Below, piece by piece: positions 15,346-23,312 of a stretch of DNA of 44,348 nucleotides. The notes beneath the pieces are model-generated. The model saw only the letters and a list, made by a program, of their open reading frames with translations, did no database searches and had not been told where the DNA came from. The position numbers and the translations under genes were made by a program. Position 1 is the first letter of the stretch. Every line of letters begins with the position of its first letter. The DNA comes from a virus. Location of the stretch: positions 1-44,348 of the IMG/VR virus record IMGVR_UViG_3300025704_000042. One strand, written 5' to 3'.

Positions 15346-16482
15346 ATGACGATAAAATTCGTTCCTATTGATTTAGACACATTTGACATTTATCCATATC
15401 ATGTTCCCACAGCCCATGTAGTTAGAAATGCATTAAGTCTTCTTCCGGAAGTTGAAATAGTATTTGAACCACCTGTTGATGAGTTTTATTTTTTATTGAG
15501 CAATGGCCATCCATCGCAATGGACTACTGATTTCTCAGACACTTCGAATGTTTTCTATTCTGATTTGTTAAACAAGAAATGCGGTCTTATTGTTTCATTG
15601 AATGAGGTAGAAACAATTAATGTTAGTCGTATCATTTCTAGTATGAAAATTTTAGCAAAAACGTTAAAGGTAAATTCTGATTTACTTTACTATATAGATT
15701 CCAATGTAAATAATAAAAAAACATTGAATCGATTTAAACTTAACGGGGGATTCTTCAACTACTACGATTCATTATTCGTAAACAATAGTTATGCTCATGT
15801 TGTAAAAGATATTGAAGACTTGAAAGAAAGACCTAAAAAAATGTTGTTTTTAGGTGGCAAAGCACGTGAACACAGATTGAAATTTATAAACACTGTCTTG
15901 CAATTGCCAAACTTTGAAGAAGATAATTTTATAAGCATACAAAAATCTGCAAAAATGCTAGAAAGAAAATTAGACGGATTTATTACTGACATAAAAGTAT
16001 TAGATAAATTTGCGGAACCCAATCAGTTGGGCCCAACTCATTTATTCTATAACGAATCATATCTTCATACTGATTCATATTTTCAAATTGTTACTAGCAC
16101 ATGGTTCGAACTACATTTAGAAAGAATAGAAATAAATGAGAAACACGCAAGACCAATGTACTCTTTGCAACCTTTTATTGTGTATGGTGAACCTAATACT
16201 CTACAAGCAATTAAAGACATGGGTTACAAAACATACAGTGATTGGATTGATGAATCCTATGACAGTATAAACGATGATCGGTTAAGATTTGAAAAAGTGG
16301 TTGCCCTCACAGCAAGTATTAATGCTATGTCTCGCACTGATTTAAGTGCTATGATGAAAGACATGTTACCCATATTGTTACACAATCTCAGGCATCACAA
16401 TAAACGTGTCACTGAATTAGAAATTGAACATAATCTATTCAACGATATAACCGACACATATAGTGAGCAGTTGAACCAATAA
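15346..16482 (+). CDS. Glycosyltransferase-like protein (degenerate relative of the 28728 gene product)
   Basis: 378 residues, ATG 15346 six bases after the upstream stop, with no good ribosome site. The C-terminal half matches a family often seen near sugar-transfer genes: MLFLGGKAREHRLKFINTVL (like the R-x-HR motif), TDSYFQIVTSTWFELH, then INEKHARPMYSLQPFIVYGEPNTLQAIKDMGYKTYSDWIDESYD. Where relatives have FxEKTWKPI, this copy reads INEKHARPM, so the putative donor-binding segment is altered. The family is not biochemically defined as far as I know; it may glycosylate DNA, virion or cell-surface groups, or be inactive. It has a paralogue at 28728-29993. Confidence 0.6.
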   Translation: MTIKFVPIDLDTFDIYPYHVPTAHVVRNALSLLPEVEIVFEPPVDEFYFLLSNGHPSQWTTDFSDTSNVFYSDLLNKKCGLIVSLNEVETINVSRIISSMKILAKTLKVNSDLLYYIDSNVNNKKTLNRFKLNGGFFNYYDSLFVNNSYAHVVKDIEDLKERPKKMLFLGGKAREHRLKFINTVLQLPNFEEDNFISIQKSAKMLERKLDGFITDIKVLDKFAEPNQLGPTHLFYNESYLHTDSYFQIVTSTWFELHLERIEINEKHARPMYSLQPFIVYGEPNTLQAIKDMGYKTYSDWIDESYDSINDDRLRFEKVVALTASINAMSRTDLSAMMKDMLPILLHNLRHHNKRVTELEIEHNLFNDITDTYSEQLNQ

Positions 16483-16484
16483 TG

Positions 16485-16513
16485 TTGCATTTATGCAATA
16501 TATTCTTTATAAT
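16485..16513 (+). promoter_or_regulatory. Sigma70-like promoter for the IscA-like gene
   Basis: TTGCAT at 16485-16490, 17-base spacer, TATAAT at 16508-16513. The predicted start near 16520 gives an early mRNA with TTGAGGAA about a dozen bases before the ATG, and that leader contains a late promoter. Confidence 0.85.
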
Positions 16514-16526
16514 ATACTCTTGAGGA

Positions 16527-16534
16527 AATAAATA
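16527..16534 (+). promoter_or_regulatory. Late promoter AATAAATA within the early leader
   Basis: AATAAATA, then CAGTT, then ATG 16540. The five-base spacing predicts a late transcript that begins on the start codon and lacks the leader made from the sigma70 promoter upstream. Confidence 0.55.
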
Positions 16535-16539
16535 CAGTT

Positions 16540-16857
16540 ATGGAAGTTACACAAATAGCAAAAGACAAAATTAAACAACACCTCAACAATAGGGGCAAAG
16601 GCGTGGGCATACGTATAGGCGTAGAAACTACTGGTTGCAGTGGTTACGCATACAAACTTGAGTTTGCCGACACCATTAATCCTGAAGATATCAGAACAGA
16701 TTACGAAGAGTTCTCTGTATTGGTAGACCCTAAGGCTCAACCTATGCTTGAAGAAATAACTGTAGATTATCAAAAACACGGACTTAACGAAGGATTTGAA
16801 TTCATCAACCCAATCGAAAAAGCACGTTGTGGATGCGGAGAGAGTTTTACAGTTTGA
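16540..16857 (+). CDS. iscA: A-type iron-sulfur cluster carrier (IscA/HesB-like)
   Basis: 105 residues, the usual length for the family. The three ligand cysteines are present: Cys 33 in TTGCSGY and Cys 97 and 99 in RCGCGESF. The protein would hold a 2Fe-2S or 4Fe-4S cluster and pass it to target enzymes in the cytoplasm. Phage copies occur in marine phages and may help maintain Fe-S enzymes during infection; in this genome the radical SAM protein is an obvious Fe-S client, though this link is inference. The gene has both a consensus early promoter and a late promoter placed exactly five bases before the ATG. Its stop overlaps the TTG start of the next gene. Confidence 0.95.
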   Translation: MEVTQIAKDKIKQHLNNRGKGVGIRIGVETTGCSGYAYKLEFADTINPEDIRTDYEEFSVLVDPKAQPMLEEITVDYQKHGLNEGFEFINPIEKARCGCGESFTV

Positions 16858-17774
16858 ACAAAACATTAGAGATATCTCATTTAGTCGTTAATGGCTGTAG
16901 TTACACATACGGACAAGGAATTGAAAATCCTTTGCGAGATGCCTGGGCTTCTATCGTAGCAAGGGAATTAGGTGTTCCGTTAATTAATCTATCGTTGCCT
17001 GGACAAGGTAATGTTCCAATACAACGCAGAACACTTGAATACTTTTTCAAAGATTTATACAATAATAACAATCCATTTTATATACACGCATATTCTCAGT
17101 CAGCAAGACAAGAGATATATGTATGTGAAGATGGACTAAACAACATAGTACAAGACTACATATTACTAGATTCATCAGATGAATCAGATAAAGTAACAAA
17201 CCAAGAAAAAGAAGTTCTTATTCATTCTGACGATTACAAGTATAGACTATTAGAAAAACAAAAATGGGAAATCTGGGCATCGATTAATGGAGTGTTAGAC
17301 TCATATAATGTAAATCATCTGTCTACCGATTACATGCCACAAACAGATGGACTTATCAGAGATTGGTTTGAAAAAAATGGATTTATATTAAAAACAGAAG
17401 TTGACACACATCCAAATAGATTGCGTGATTTTAATATGATTACAATGGATGAACCAAAAACTCCATGTCTACATGAAACAGAAATAGGTCATCAAATTAT
17501 AGCAGATTATACTTTATCTGAAATTTACAGACGATACGAAAAGATAGAAGTTGTAGACCTTCCTCATGCTAAGTTAGGTGACATATTAATACACAGTCCA
17601 AACTCACAGAAACTTAAAGATGGGCATATAGAAAACAATGCTAAGTTAGAAACTCAAGTTGTAGATTATCCTGCCCCCTGGTCAAGGAACGTATACTTCT
17701 TAGAGGAAATGGGATTGGATCCTATAAACAATCCTTTTTTTAAACTGAAAACACACACAGGAAACAAACCATGA
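16854..17774 (+). CDS. SGNH/GDSL-type hydrolase-like protein
   Basis: 306 residues from TTG 16854, overlapping the upstream stop as TTGA with GGAGAGAG upstream; a TTG at 16827 is an alternative. Block I with the nucleophile is clear: LVVNGCSYTYGQGI, Ser 16. A block II/III-like LPGQGN follows near residue 50, and a C-terminal LHETEIGHQIIADY could supply the catalytic His. SGNH enzymes are esterases or acyl hydrolases acting on lipids, acetylated sugars or cell-wall groups. No signal peptide is seen, so it is cytoplasmic or carried in the virion. The substrate is unknown. The region from about 85 to 200 is not typical and may be a family-specific insertion. Confidence 0.75.
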   Translation: MNKTLEISHLVVNGCSYTYGQGIENPLRDAWASIVARELGVPLINLSLPGQGNVPIQRRTLEYFFKDLYNNNNPFYIHAYSQSARQEIYVCEDGLNNIVQDYILLDSSDESDKVTNQEKEVLIHSDDYKYRLLEKQKWEIWASINGVLDSYNVNHLSTDYMPQTDGLIRDWFEKNGFILKTEVDTHPNRLRDFNMITMDEPKTPCLHETEIGHQIIADYTLSEIYRRYEKIEVVDLPHAKLGDILIHSPNSQKLKDGHIENNAKLETQVVDYPAPWSRNVYFLEEMGLDPINNPFFKLKTHTGNKP

Positions 17775-18454
17775 TAACAGAGAAATATCCCTACCAAGAA
17801 CTTAAGAAAGGTAATTACAACGGTTCTCGCAAATACATTACTCCTACAGGAGAAAAACTTCCTAGTGTAACAACTATACTAAGTGCAACTGCATCTGAGG
17901 AAAAGAAAGCAAGTTTAGCGAACTGGCGTAAGAGAGTTGGTCATGCTAAAGCACAAGAGATCACTACCGAAGCCGCAGGGCGTGGAACACGTATGCATAA
18001 ATGGCTTGAGGACTACATCTTAACAGATGATAAAGGCACACCAGGCTCCAATCCATACAGTCAACAGAGTCATATTATGGCTCAGACAATCATCAATGAA
18101 GGTCTAGTAAACTGTGATGAATATTGGGGTACTGAAGTCTCGTTATGGTTCCCAGGAATCTATGCAGGTACAACTGACTTGGTTGGTGTGCATTCAGGCG
18201 ATGAAGCAATTATGGATCACAAACAAACAAATAAGCCTAAGAAACGTGAATGGATTGACGATTACTTTATCCAAATGACTGCTTATGCTGATGCTCATAA
18301 TGAAGTTTATGGCACAAAGATACGTAAAGGTGTTATCTTTATGTGTAGTAAAGACAACGAGTACCAAGAATTTGTTATTGAAGGGAATGAATTCGACAAG
18401 TATCATCAACAATGGCTTAAAAAATTAGAACAATACTACACTCTCTTTCTATAG
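17771..18454 (+). CDS. PD-(D/E)XK nuclease (RecB/Cas4-like fold)
   Basis: 227 residues, ATG overlapping the upstream stop by four bases. The catalytic core is visible: Glu 122 in GTEVSLW, Asp 136 in YAGTTDLVG, IMDHKQ with Asp 149 and Lys 151, then YFIQMTAYADA with Gln 168 and Tyr 172, the QxxxY motif of RecB-type nucleases. An upstream helix AAGRGTRMHKWLE (GxxxH) also fits the family. Similar single-domain nucleases are frequent in marine phages and probably process DNA ends in replication, recombination or host DNA breakdown. No Cys cluster of Cas4 is present. It ends just before a late promoter. Confidence 0.88.
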   Translation: MITEKYPYQELKKGNYNGSRKYITPTGEKLPSVTTILSATASEEKKASLANWRKRVGHAKAQEITTEAAGRGTRMHKWLEDYILTDDKGTPGSNPYSQQSHIMAQTIINEGLVNCDEYWGTEVSLWFPGIYAGTTDLVGVHSGDEAIMDHKQTNKPKKREWIDDYFIQMTAYADAHNEVYGTKIRKGVIFMCSKDNEYQEFVIEGNEFDKYHQQWLKKLEQYYTLFL

Positions 18455-18470
18455 TCTTCTAGTTTTCTAA

Positions 18471-18478
18471 GATAAATA
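18471..18478 (+). promoter_or_regulatory. Late promoter GATAAATA
   Basis: GATAAATA in the 52-base gap before the tail-fibre gene. The predicted start is 18484, with CAGGAAAAG before ATG 18507. Confidence 0.8.
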
Positions 18479-18506
18479 AGTATAATCACAGGAAAAGATT
18501 AGACTT

Positions 18507-20975
18507 ATGGCTATTGTACAAATCTCTAAAATTCAACAACGATCCGGTAACCTGGTTGATCTTCCACAACTAGACGAAGCAGAATTTGGCTGGGCATCAG
18601 ATAACAAACAACTTTTTATTGGTAAAACAACACCAATAGAAAACGTTGAGGTTCTAACTTCTTACTCAAATATCAGTTTTAGTCAACTTGATGGCGCAGT
18701 TGGTAACTTAAACATTTCAAATGCAACAATAGGTACTGGACAAGTACTTGCATATGATGGTAACAATTGGGTTAATACAGGCGGCGATGCTGGCGGTGTT
18801 GTTGATTTAGGTGCAGTAGGCAACGTAACAATCACAGGCGGCTCAACTGGTTATGTTTTAGAAACAGACGGACTCGGTAATCTATCTTGGTCATCAAAAG
18901 GTACTGAGACTGCATTCATCGAATCTATCTCTCAAGCCAATCCTGGTCTAGTTACTACGGCTGACGATAACTCATTAACATCAGGAGCCGCAGTTACTAT
19001 TACTAACTGTCCTGGAATGACAGAAGTCAACGGTGCAACATATTACGCAGATGTTCAAACATCAAACACCTTTACACTATATTCTGATCTTGCCTTAACA
19101 ACTACAGTAGACACATCTGCATTTACAGAATTCTCAAATACTTCTGTTAGTGCTACTACACTTGCAACCAATGTTATAACTGTTGGCGATGCAGATATAT
19201 TTGCACTTAATATCCCAGTTAGATTTGTTGGTACTGTAACTGGAACAAACTTAGATAATGCTAATACATTTTATATTAAGACAGCATCAGGAACTTCCGT
19301 CACTGTTTCAGACGAACTATTAGCAAATGGTGTAGCAGGAAATGTATTCTCAGTATTAACAACGACTGGACTATCTGCAAGTATGTATGGTACAGGCGGA
19401 CGATTAGTATCTCCATTAGGTGGTGCTTCCAGTGGTGCTAGTGCAGGTACATCAGCAGATACACAAGTGTTATATAATGACACAAACTTAATTAAAGGTG
19501 ATGCGGACTTTACATATGATGCTTCTGGAGCATCTGGTCAAGGACTACTGACAGTCACTGGTAATGCAAACGTAGGTAACTTAAATGCTACTGGGTCAGT
19601 CACATCTTCTGTATTGAATTCAAACATAGCAACAGGCTCACAACCAATAACAGTAGACTCTACTACACGTGTAGCAAATCTAAACGTTTCAAACTCAGCA
19701 GTAGCAGGTACAGTGTACACTGCGGCTCAACCAAACATCACATCAGTAGGCACACTAACTACTCTTGCAGTAACTGGAAATGTTACAACAGGTAATGTAT
19801 CTGGTGCAACAGCAGATTTCAGTATACTGACAGGCTCATTAACAACAGCCGCACAACCAAACATTACAAGTCTTGGCAACTTAACATTGCTAAGAGTATC
19901 AGGTAGCATTACACCAACAGCAAATGTTACTTATGATTTAGGTAATAACACAAACAGATTTAACGATTTATATTTGTCTGGTTCAACTATTGAATTAGGC
20001 CCACAAAGCATTACAGCAAATGCATCTCACACAGCATTTACTAATAGTATTTCTGCAACAACTTTCTTGGGTAATGTAAGTGGTAATATTTCAGGTGTCT
20101 TATCAGGCGATGCAGGAAATGTCTCTAATGTACAAGGTGCTAATGTCAGTGGAGCAGTATCATTCGCAACAACTGCTAACGCAGTAGCAGGTGCTAATGT
20201 ATCAGGTGCTGTAAGTTTTGCAACTACAGCAAACGCAGTGGCTGGAGCAAATGTCTCAGGTGCTGTAAGTTTTGCAACTACAGCAAACGCAGTCGCTGGC
20301 GCCAATGTCAGTGGAGCAGTCGCATTCGCAACAACAGCAAATGCAGTAGCAGGTGCTAATGTATCAGGTACTGTAGCAAGTGCTACAACAGCAACTACTG
20401 CAGGTACTGTAACAACAGCCGCACAGCCAAACATTACAAGCACAGGCACTCTTACAGCATTAGATGTATCAGGAACCGCAGATATAGGCACAGTTGAAAC
20501 TGCTGTCTTAACAACAGGTGCATCAGGTACAACAGGTGAAATTACAGGTAATTGGTCACTCTCAGCAGGCTCACGTCTTACAGCAACATATGCTGATTTG
20601 GCTGAGTACTATAAAGGCGAAGAAGCCTATGAACCAGGTACTGTAGTATGCTTCGGTGGCAGAGAAGAAGTTCACATCTCTGTTGAGAAATGTAGTAAAC
20701 GAGTTGCTGGTGTTGTATCTACTAATCCAGCATACTTAATGAATTCAACATGTTCTGGCATTCCAGTTGCAGTAGCACTACAAGGTCGAGTACCATGTAA
20801 AGTAACAGGCACTTGTCAAAAAGGAGATGTCATGGTAAGTGCCGGAGACGGTACTGCAACTGCTTGGTATCATGTTGCCACTATCATGCAACCTGGTGTT
20901 GTTATCGGTAAATCTATCGAAGACAAAAACGATGCAGAAGAATCTGTAATCGAAGTAGCAATCGGCAGATTGTAA
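18507..20975 (+). CDS. Tail fibre protein with internal 18-residue repeats
   Basis: 822 residues. The N terminus (AIVQISKIQQRSGNLVDLPQ, AEFGWASDNKQLFIG) is the conserved attachment-type domain of many phage fibres. The middle is Thr/Ala/Asn/Val-rich beta repeat sequence with TTAAQPNITSxGTL blocks and, at about 545-620, tandem 18-residue units GANVSGAVSFATTANAVA. A NVITV...TFYIKTASGTSVTV module (about 220-255) is shared with the 21117 protein. The C-terminal 150 residues, starting TYADLAEYYKGEEAYEPGTV and including RVAGVVSTNPAYLMNS, resemble the peptidase G2-like or head domain that ends many marine phage fibres. It probably contacts the host surface. Repeats here are nearly identical to some in the fibre gene at 41322. 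Confidence 0.88.
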   Translation: MAIVQISKIQQRSGNLVDLPQLDEAEFGWASDNKQLFIGKTTPIENVEVLTSYSNISFSQLDGAVGNLNISNATIGTGQVLAYDGNNWVNTGGDAGGVVDLGAVGNVTITGGSTGYVLETDGLGNLSWSSKGTETAFIESISQANPGLVTTADDNSLTSGAAVTITNCPGMTEVNGATYYADVQTSNTFTLYSDLALTTTVDTSAFTEFSNTSVSATTLATNVITVGDADIFALNIPVRFVGTVTGTNLDNANTFYIKTASGTSVTVSDELLANGVAGNVFSVLTTTGLSASMYGTGGRLVSPLGGASSGASAGTSADTQVLYNDTNLIKGDADFTYDASGASGQGLLTVTGNANVGNLNATGSVTSSVLNSNIATGSQPITVDSTTRVANLNVSNSAVAGTVYTAAQPNITSVGTLTTLAVTGNVTTGNVSGATADFSILTGSLTTAAQPNITSLGNLTLLRVSGSITPTANVTYDLGNNTNRFNDLYLSGSTIELGPQSITANASHTAFTNSISATTFLGNVSGNISGVLSGDAGNVSNVQGANVSGAVSFATTANAVAGANVSGAVSFATTANAVAGANVSGAVSFATTANAVAGANVSGAVAFATTANAVAGANVSGTVASATTATTAGTVTTAAQPNITSTGTLTALDVSGTADIGTVETAVLTTGASGTTGEITGNWSLSAGSRLTATYADLAEYYKGEEAYEPGTVVCFGGREEVHISVEKCSKRVAGVVSTNPAYLMNSTCSGIPVAVALQGRVPCKVTGTCQKGDVMVSAGDGTATAWYHVATIMQPGVVIGKSIEDKNDAEESVIEVAIGRL
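20136..20372 (+). repeat. In-frame 54-base tandem repeats in tail fibre gene
   Basis: Four and a half units of 54 bases, each coding for GANVSGAVSFATTANAVA or a close variant. Adjacent units are largely identical in DNA sequence, for example around 20190-20250 and 20244-20304. They match units in the fibre gene starting at 41322. Confidence 0.9.
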
Positions 20976-20996
20976 AGCCCTAAATCTATACAATAA

Positions 20997-21004
20997 GATA
21001 AATA
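20997..21004 (+). promoter_or_regulatory. Late promoter GATAAATA with long leader
   Basis: GATAAATA gives a predicted start at 21010 and a 107-base leader before ATG 21117, the longest leader of a late promoter in the window. Confidence 0.8.
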
Positions 21005-21009
21005 CATTT

Positions 21010-21045
21010 GATTGTTCTCGTTTATCGAAAACTCAATAAACAATC
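21010..21045 (+). other. Predicted 5'-terminal stem-loop of late mRNA
   Basis: GATTGTT (21010-21016) can pair with AACAATC (21039-21045), seven base pairs, with possible extra TAT/ATA pairing inside. The stem begins exactly at the transcript start predicted from the late promoter. Stem-loops at the extreme 5' end can protect an mRNA from decay. Confidence 0.45.
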
Positions 21046-21116
21046 TCATGCGGTGCTTATTCCCACCGAACGTGTGACCTAGAACGTCTTAACTAATTCT
21101 TTAGGAGAAAAATAAA

Positions 21117-22478
21117 ATGGCGAATAAATTAAAAATAGCAAAGGTTTCAGCCTTACCGGTATTATCCGATACGACTGCAACTACAAACGTAATCACAGTA
21201 GATTCTACTACTGGATTAACAATCGGTGACAGATTTGTCCCTGCTTCAACAGTAGGTGGATTAACTGGCGGAACTACATACTTTGTAAACGAAGTAATTA
21301 ATGCAACTACTTTTACTGCATTGAATTCTGATCCTTCAGTACAACCTCAAGTCTCACCAACACTAACAACTACAACCGGCGGAAGTGTTAACTTAAGTGT
21401 TAACCAAGTTGGTGAAGGATATCCATCTGACACACCACAAGATATGGGCGTAGTCGGTGGAGACACTGCACAAACAGGTAAACAGTTGACTGCATTTGGT
21501 GCAATTGCTGTAACACAACCTGGAAAGTTTTGGTTCAACACAGCAACAACTGATGTATACGGAGACAAAGATGCAGACTTTACTACTTACGTATCAGTAG
21601 GTGAGCAACTTTCATTTGTAGGTGACAATACACCTTTCACAGTAGGTGCATTAGTTACTGGCGTTACTTATGTAATCAACAACACAGTTGGTACAACTGA
21701 AGCACAATGGATCGCAATGGGTGCAACAGGTGCTAACTTAGGTGAAGTATTCGTAGCAACTGGCGCAGGCGCTGGAACAGGTACAGTATCATATGCATCA
21801 AACGGCGCTAACGTACCATTAGGTACAGTCTCTGCATTAGCAGTAGTATCAACAGCAACAGCAAGTTCAGATGCAACAACTGATTTAATCACAGTAACTT
21901 CAACAGCAGACTTTGATGTAGATGCTCCAATTTGGTTTGCGGCAACGATCGGTGGATTATCAGCAAACACTACATACTTTGTTAAAACAATTGACAGTGG
22001 AACAACTTTCAGTGTTTCAGCAACAAGAGGTGGAACAGCATTAGCATTAACAACAACAACTGTTGTATCAACTGCAAACATTGAAAAATTAGACTTAATT
22101 GCAGTAGCAACATTCACAAAAAGTGAAGTCTCAGTACTTGGTTCTAATGATGAAGCAGTTTACATCAAACGTCAAAAAGGCAAAAGAAAGTACTTAGTAA
22201 GCAATGCGGCAGGAACAAGATCAGGCATTTGTACTTTAGTTAAAAAAGGACAAGCAAATTTACTTGCAGGTGAAATGAGCATTGAAGGTACATATGATAA
22301 TGCGGCAACTACTTACATTGAGTCTATCTCTGATGTTAATGGTTTACCATTCGATAACGATAGTGGTTCACCTCTTACTCAGGCTGATCAGACTGGAATG
22401 CAGGCAACGTTTGAAACAATCGCTGGTACTCCACTAGCTGGTTCAGTCAAACCAGTTATCAAACTTCCTTCAGCATAA
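21117..22478 (+). CDS. Repeat-containing virion structural protein
   Basis: 453 residues, ATG 21117 with TAGGAGAAA upstream. The protein is built from beta modules. One about 40-residue module appears twice: NVITVDSTTGLTIGDRF...TTYFVNEV near 24-65 and DLITVTSTADFDVDAPI...TTYFVKTI near 262-300. A module GATGANLGEVFVATGAGAGT near 200 recurs in the minus-strand structural protein at 23313. The C-terminal part YIKRQKGKRKYLVSNAAGTRS followed by ICTLVKKGQANLLAGEMSI resembles a conserved domain of cyanophage structural proteins. Late promoter, long structured leader and strong ribosome site suggest high late expression. Possibly a capsid decoration or tail protein; not assignable further. Confidence 0.8.
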   Translation: MANKLKIAKVSALPVLSDTTATTNVITVDSTTGLTIGDRFVPASTVGGLTGGTTYFVNEVINATTFTALNSDPSVQPQVSPTLTTTTGGSVNLSVNQVGEGYPSDTPQDMGVVGGDTAQTGKQLTAFGAIAVTQPGKFWFNTATTDVYGDKDADFTTYVSVGEQLSFVGDNTPFTVGALVTGVTYVINNTVGTTEAQWIAMGATGANLGEVFVATGAGAGTGTVSYASNGANVPLGTVSALAVVSTATASSDATTDLITVTSTADFDVDAPIWFAATIGGLSANTTYFVKTIDSGTTFSVSATRGGTALALTTTTVVSTANIEKLDLIAVATFTKSEVSVLGSNDEAVYIKRQKGKRKYLVSNAAGTRSGICTLVKKGQANLLAGEMSIEGTYDNAATTYIESISDVNGLPFDNDSGSPLTQADQTGMQATFETIAGTPLAGSVKPVIKLPSA

Positions 22479-22495
22479 GGGAGCAGGTAACTTAA

Positions 22496-22825
22496 ATGGC
22501 ACAATCTCAAGCACAGAAACAACTACAGAAGTACGATGCTGATATAGCCGTACTTCAAGTAGAGTTTAAGAACTTAGATTCTAAGTTTGATACATCTTTG
22601 GCCGACGTTAAGGCTGACGTTAAAGAAGTATCAGAAAAATTAGACAAGCACAATGAAGGTACGCATAGTTTATTGAGAGAATTTCAAGCAACTAATGTGA
22701 GTCAACACTACGAGATGGCTGCCAAAATAGCAGGATTAGAAAAGTGGAGATGGATGCTGATTGGTGCAGGTTGTGTTCTTGGTGGCTTAGGCTACTCAGG
22801 CATAGAGTCTTTAATGACACACTAA
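22496..22825 (+). CDS. Coiled-coil protein with C-terminal membrane segment
   Basis: 109 residues, start ATG 22496 shortly after the upstream gene, with GGGAGCAGG before it. Residues about 1-75 are helical with a coiled-coil pattern (KYDADIAVLQVEFKNLDSKF, LADVKADVKEVSEKLDKHNE). Residues about 87-106 form one hydrophobic segment (MLIGAGCVLGGLGYSGI). The layout resembles small phage proteins of the XhlA type linked to lysis, and also membrane-bound assembly proteins. No lysis gene is seen next to it, so the role remains open. A strong terminator follows. Confidence 0.7.
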   Translation: MAQSQAQKQLQKYDADIAVLQVEFKNLDSKFDTSLADVKADVKEVSEKLDKHNEGTHSLLREFQATNVSQHYEMAAKIAGLEKWRWMLIGAGCVLGGLGYSGIESLMTH

Positions 22826-22842
22826 CAAACAGTAAAATGTTG

Positions 22843-22870
22843 AAAAGGGGACTTCGGTCCTCTTTTTTTT
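22843..22870. terminator. Bidirectional rho-independent terminator with TTCG loop
   Basis: GGGGAC TTCG GTCCTC followed by nine T on the plus strand and preceded by AAAA. Read on the minus strand it is GAGGAC CGAA GTCCCC followed by TTTT. It lies between convergent genes and overlaps the Nudix stop codon, so it can end transcripts from both sides. Confidence 0.93.
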
Positions 22871-23282
22871 ACAAACCTTTTAGTATTTGCATTTTTGCTA
22901 CTACAACATCAATGTTTACAGTAGTGAATAATCCTGGATGTAACGGTTTAGGATATTTGTCATTGCCTACCCAAGCATAACCACAATGCTCTGAGTTTAA
23001 GTTAGGAATAAACTCGTCTTCTACTCTACAAAAGAATGTGTGATAAGCAAATGTATTGTTAACGAATTTTTGTATGGGTACAAGTTTTAATTTACTGATA
23101 TCAAACTCGATTTCTTCCGAACACTCTCTGGTCAAACCTTCAAGTAGAGTTTCTTTCTTACCGATTTTCCCACCAGGAATCGACCAACTAGTATTCTTTG
23201 AATCTGTTCTTAAGAGATATAATGAACGCTGAGTAGCCTTGCTATAAAAGAAGATACCAGCAGATTGGTTAACAATTATCAT
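22869..23282 (-). CDS. Nudix hydrolase
   Basis: 137 residues. The Nudix box is clear at 38-57: G-x5-E-x7-RE-x2-EE, with Gly 38, Glu 44, Arg 52, Glu 53, Glu 56 and Glu 57; the usual following Gly is Glu here. Nudix enzymes hydrolyse nucleoside diphosphates linked to another group, such as oxidised dNTPs, ADP-ribose or mRNA caps. T4-like phages carry several (for example NudE), but the substrate cannot be told from the motif. The ATG at 23282 lacks a ribosome site and stands exactly five bases behind a late promoter octamer, so it should be a late gene on a leaderless mRNA. Confidence 0.92.
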   Translation of the reverse strand: MIIVNQSAGIFFYSKATQRSLYLLRTDSKNTSWSIPGGKIGKKETLLEGLTRECSEEIEFDISKLKLVPIQKFVNNTFAYHTFFCRVEDEFIPNLNSEHCGYAWVGNDKYPKPLHPGLFTTVNIDVVVAKMQILKGL

Positions 23283-23287
23283 ACAGT

Positions 23288-23295
23288 TATTTATG
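23288..23295 (-). promoter_or_regulatory. Late promoter CATAAATA giving a leaderless mRNA
   Basis: On the minus strand CATAAATA, then ACTGT, then ATG of the Nudix gene. The octamer lies in the 30-base gap after the upstream structural gene. Confidence 0.65.
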
Positions 23296-23312
23296 AGGTC
23301 AACTAGTACCCC

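Noticed and set aside
15334-15348. GTAATAATAC before ATG 15346 as another late promoter with leaderless start
   Set aside because: It lacks the TAAATA core and the five-base spacing; translation is more likely coupled to the upstream gene.
20136-20372. Evenly spaced repeats considered as a CRISPR array
   Set aside because: The repeats are contiguous in-frame coding units with no unique spacers.
20027-20491. Minus-strand frame of 154 residues opposite the first fibre repeats
   Set aside because: Same cause as above: an antisense shadow of the 54-base repeats.
22744-22980. Plus-strand frame of 78 residues across the bidirectional terminator
   Set aside because: It runs through a strong terminator and into the antisense of the Nudix gene.
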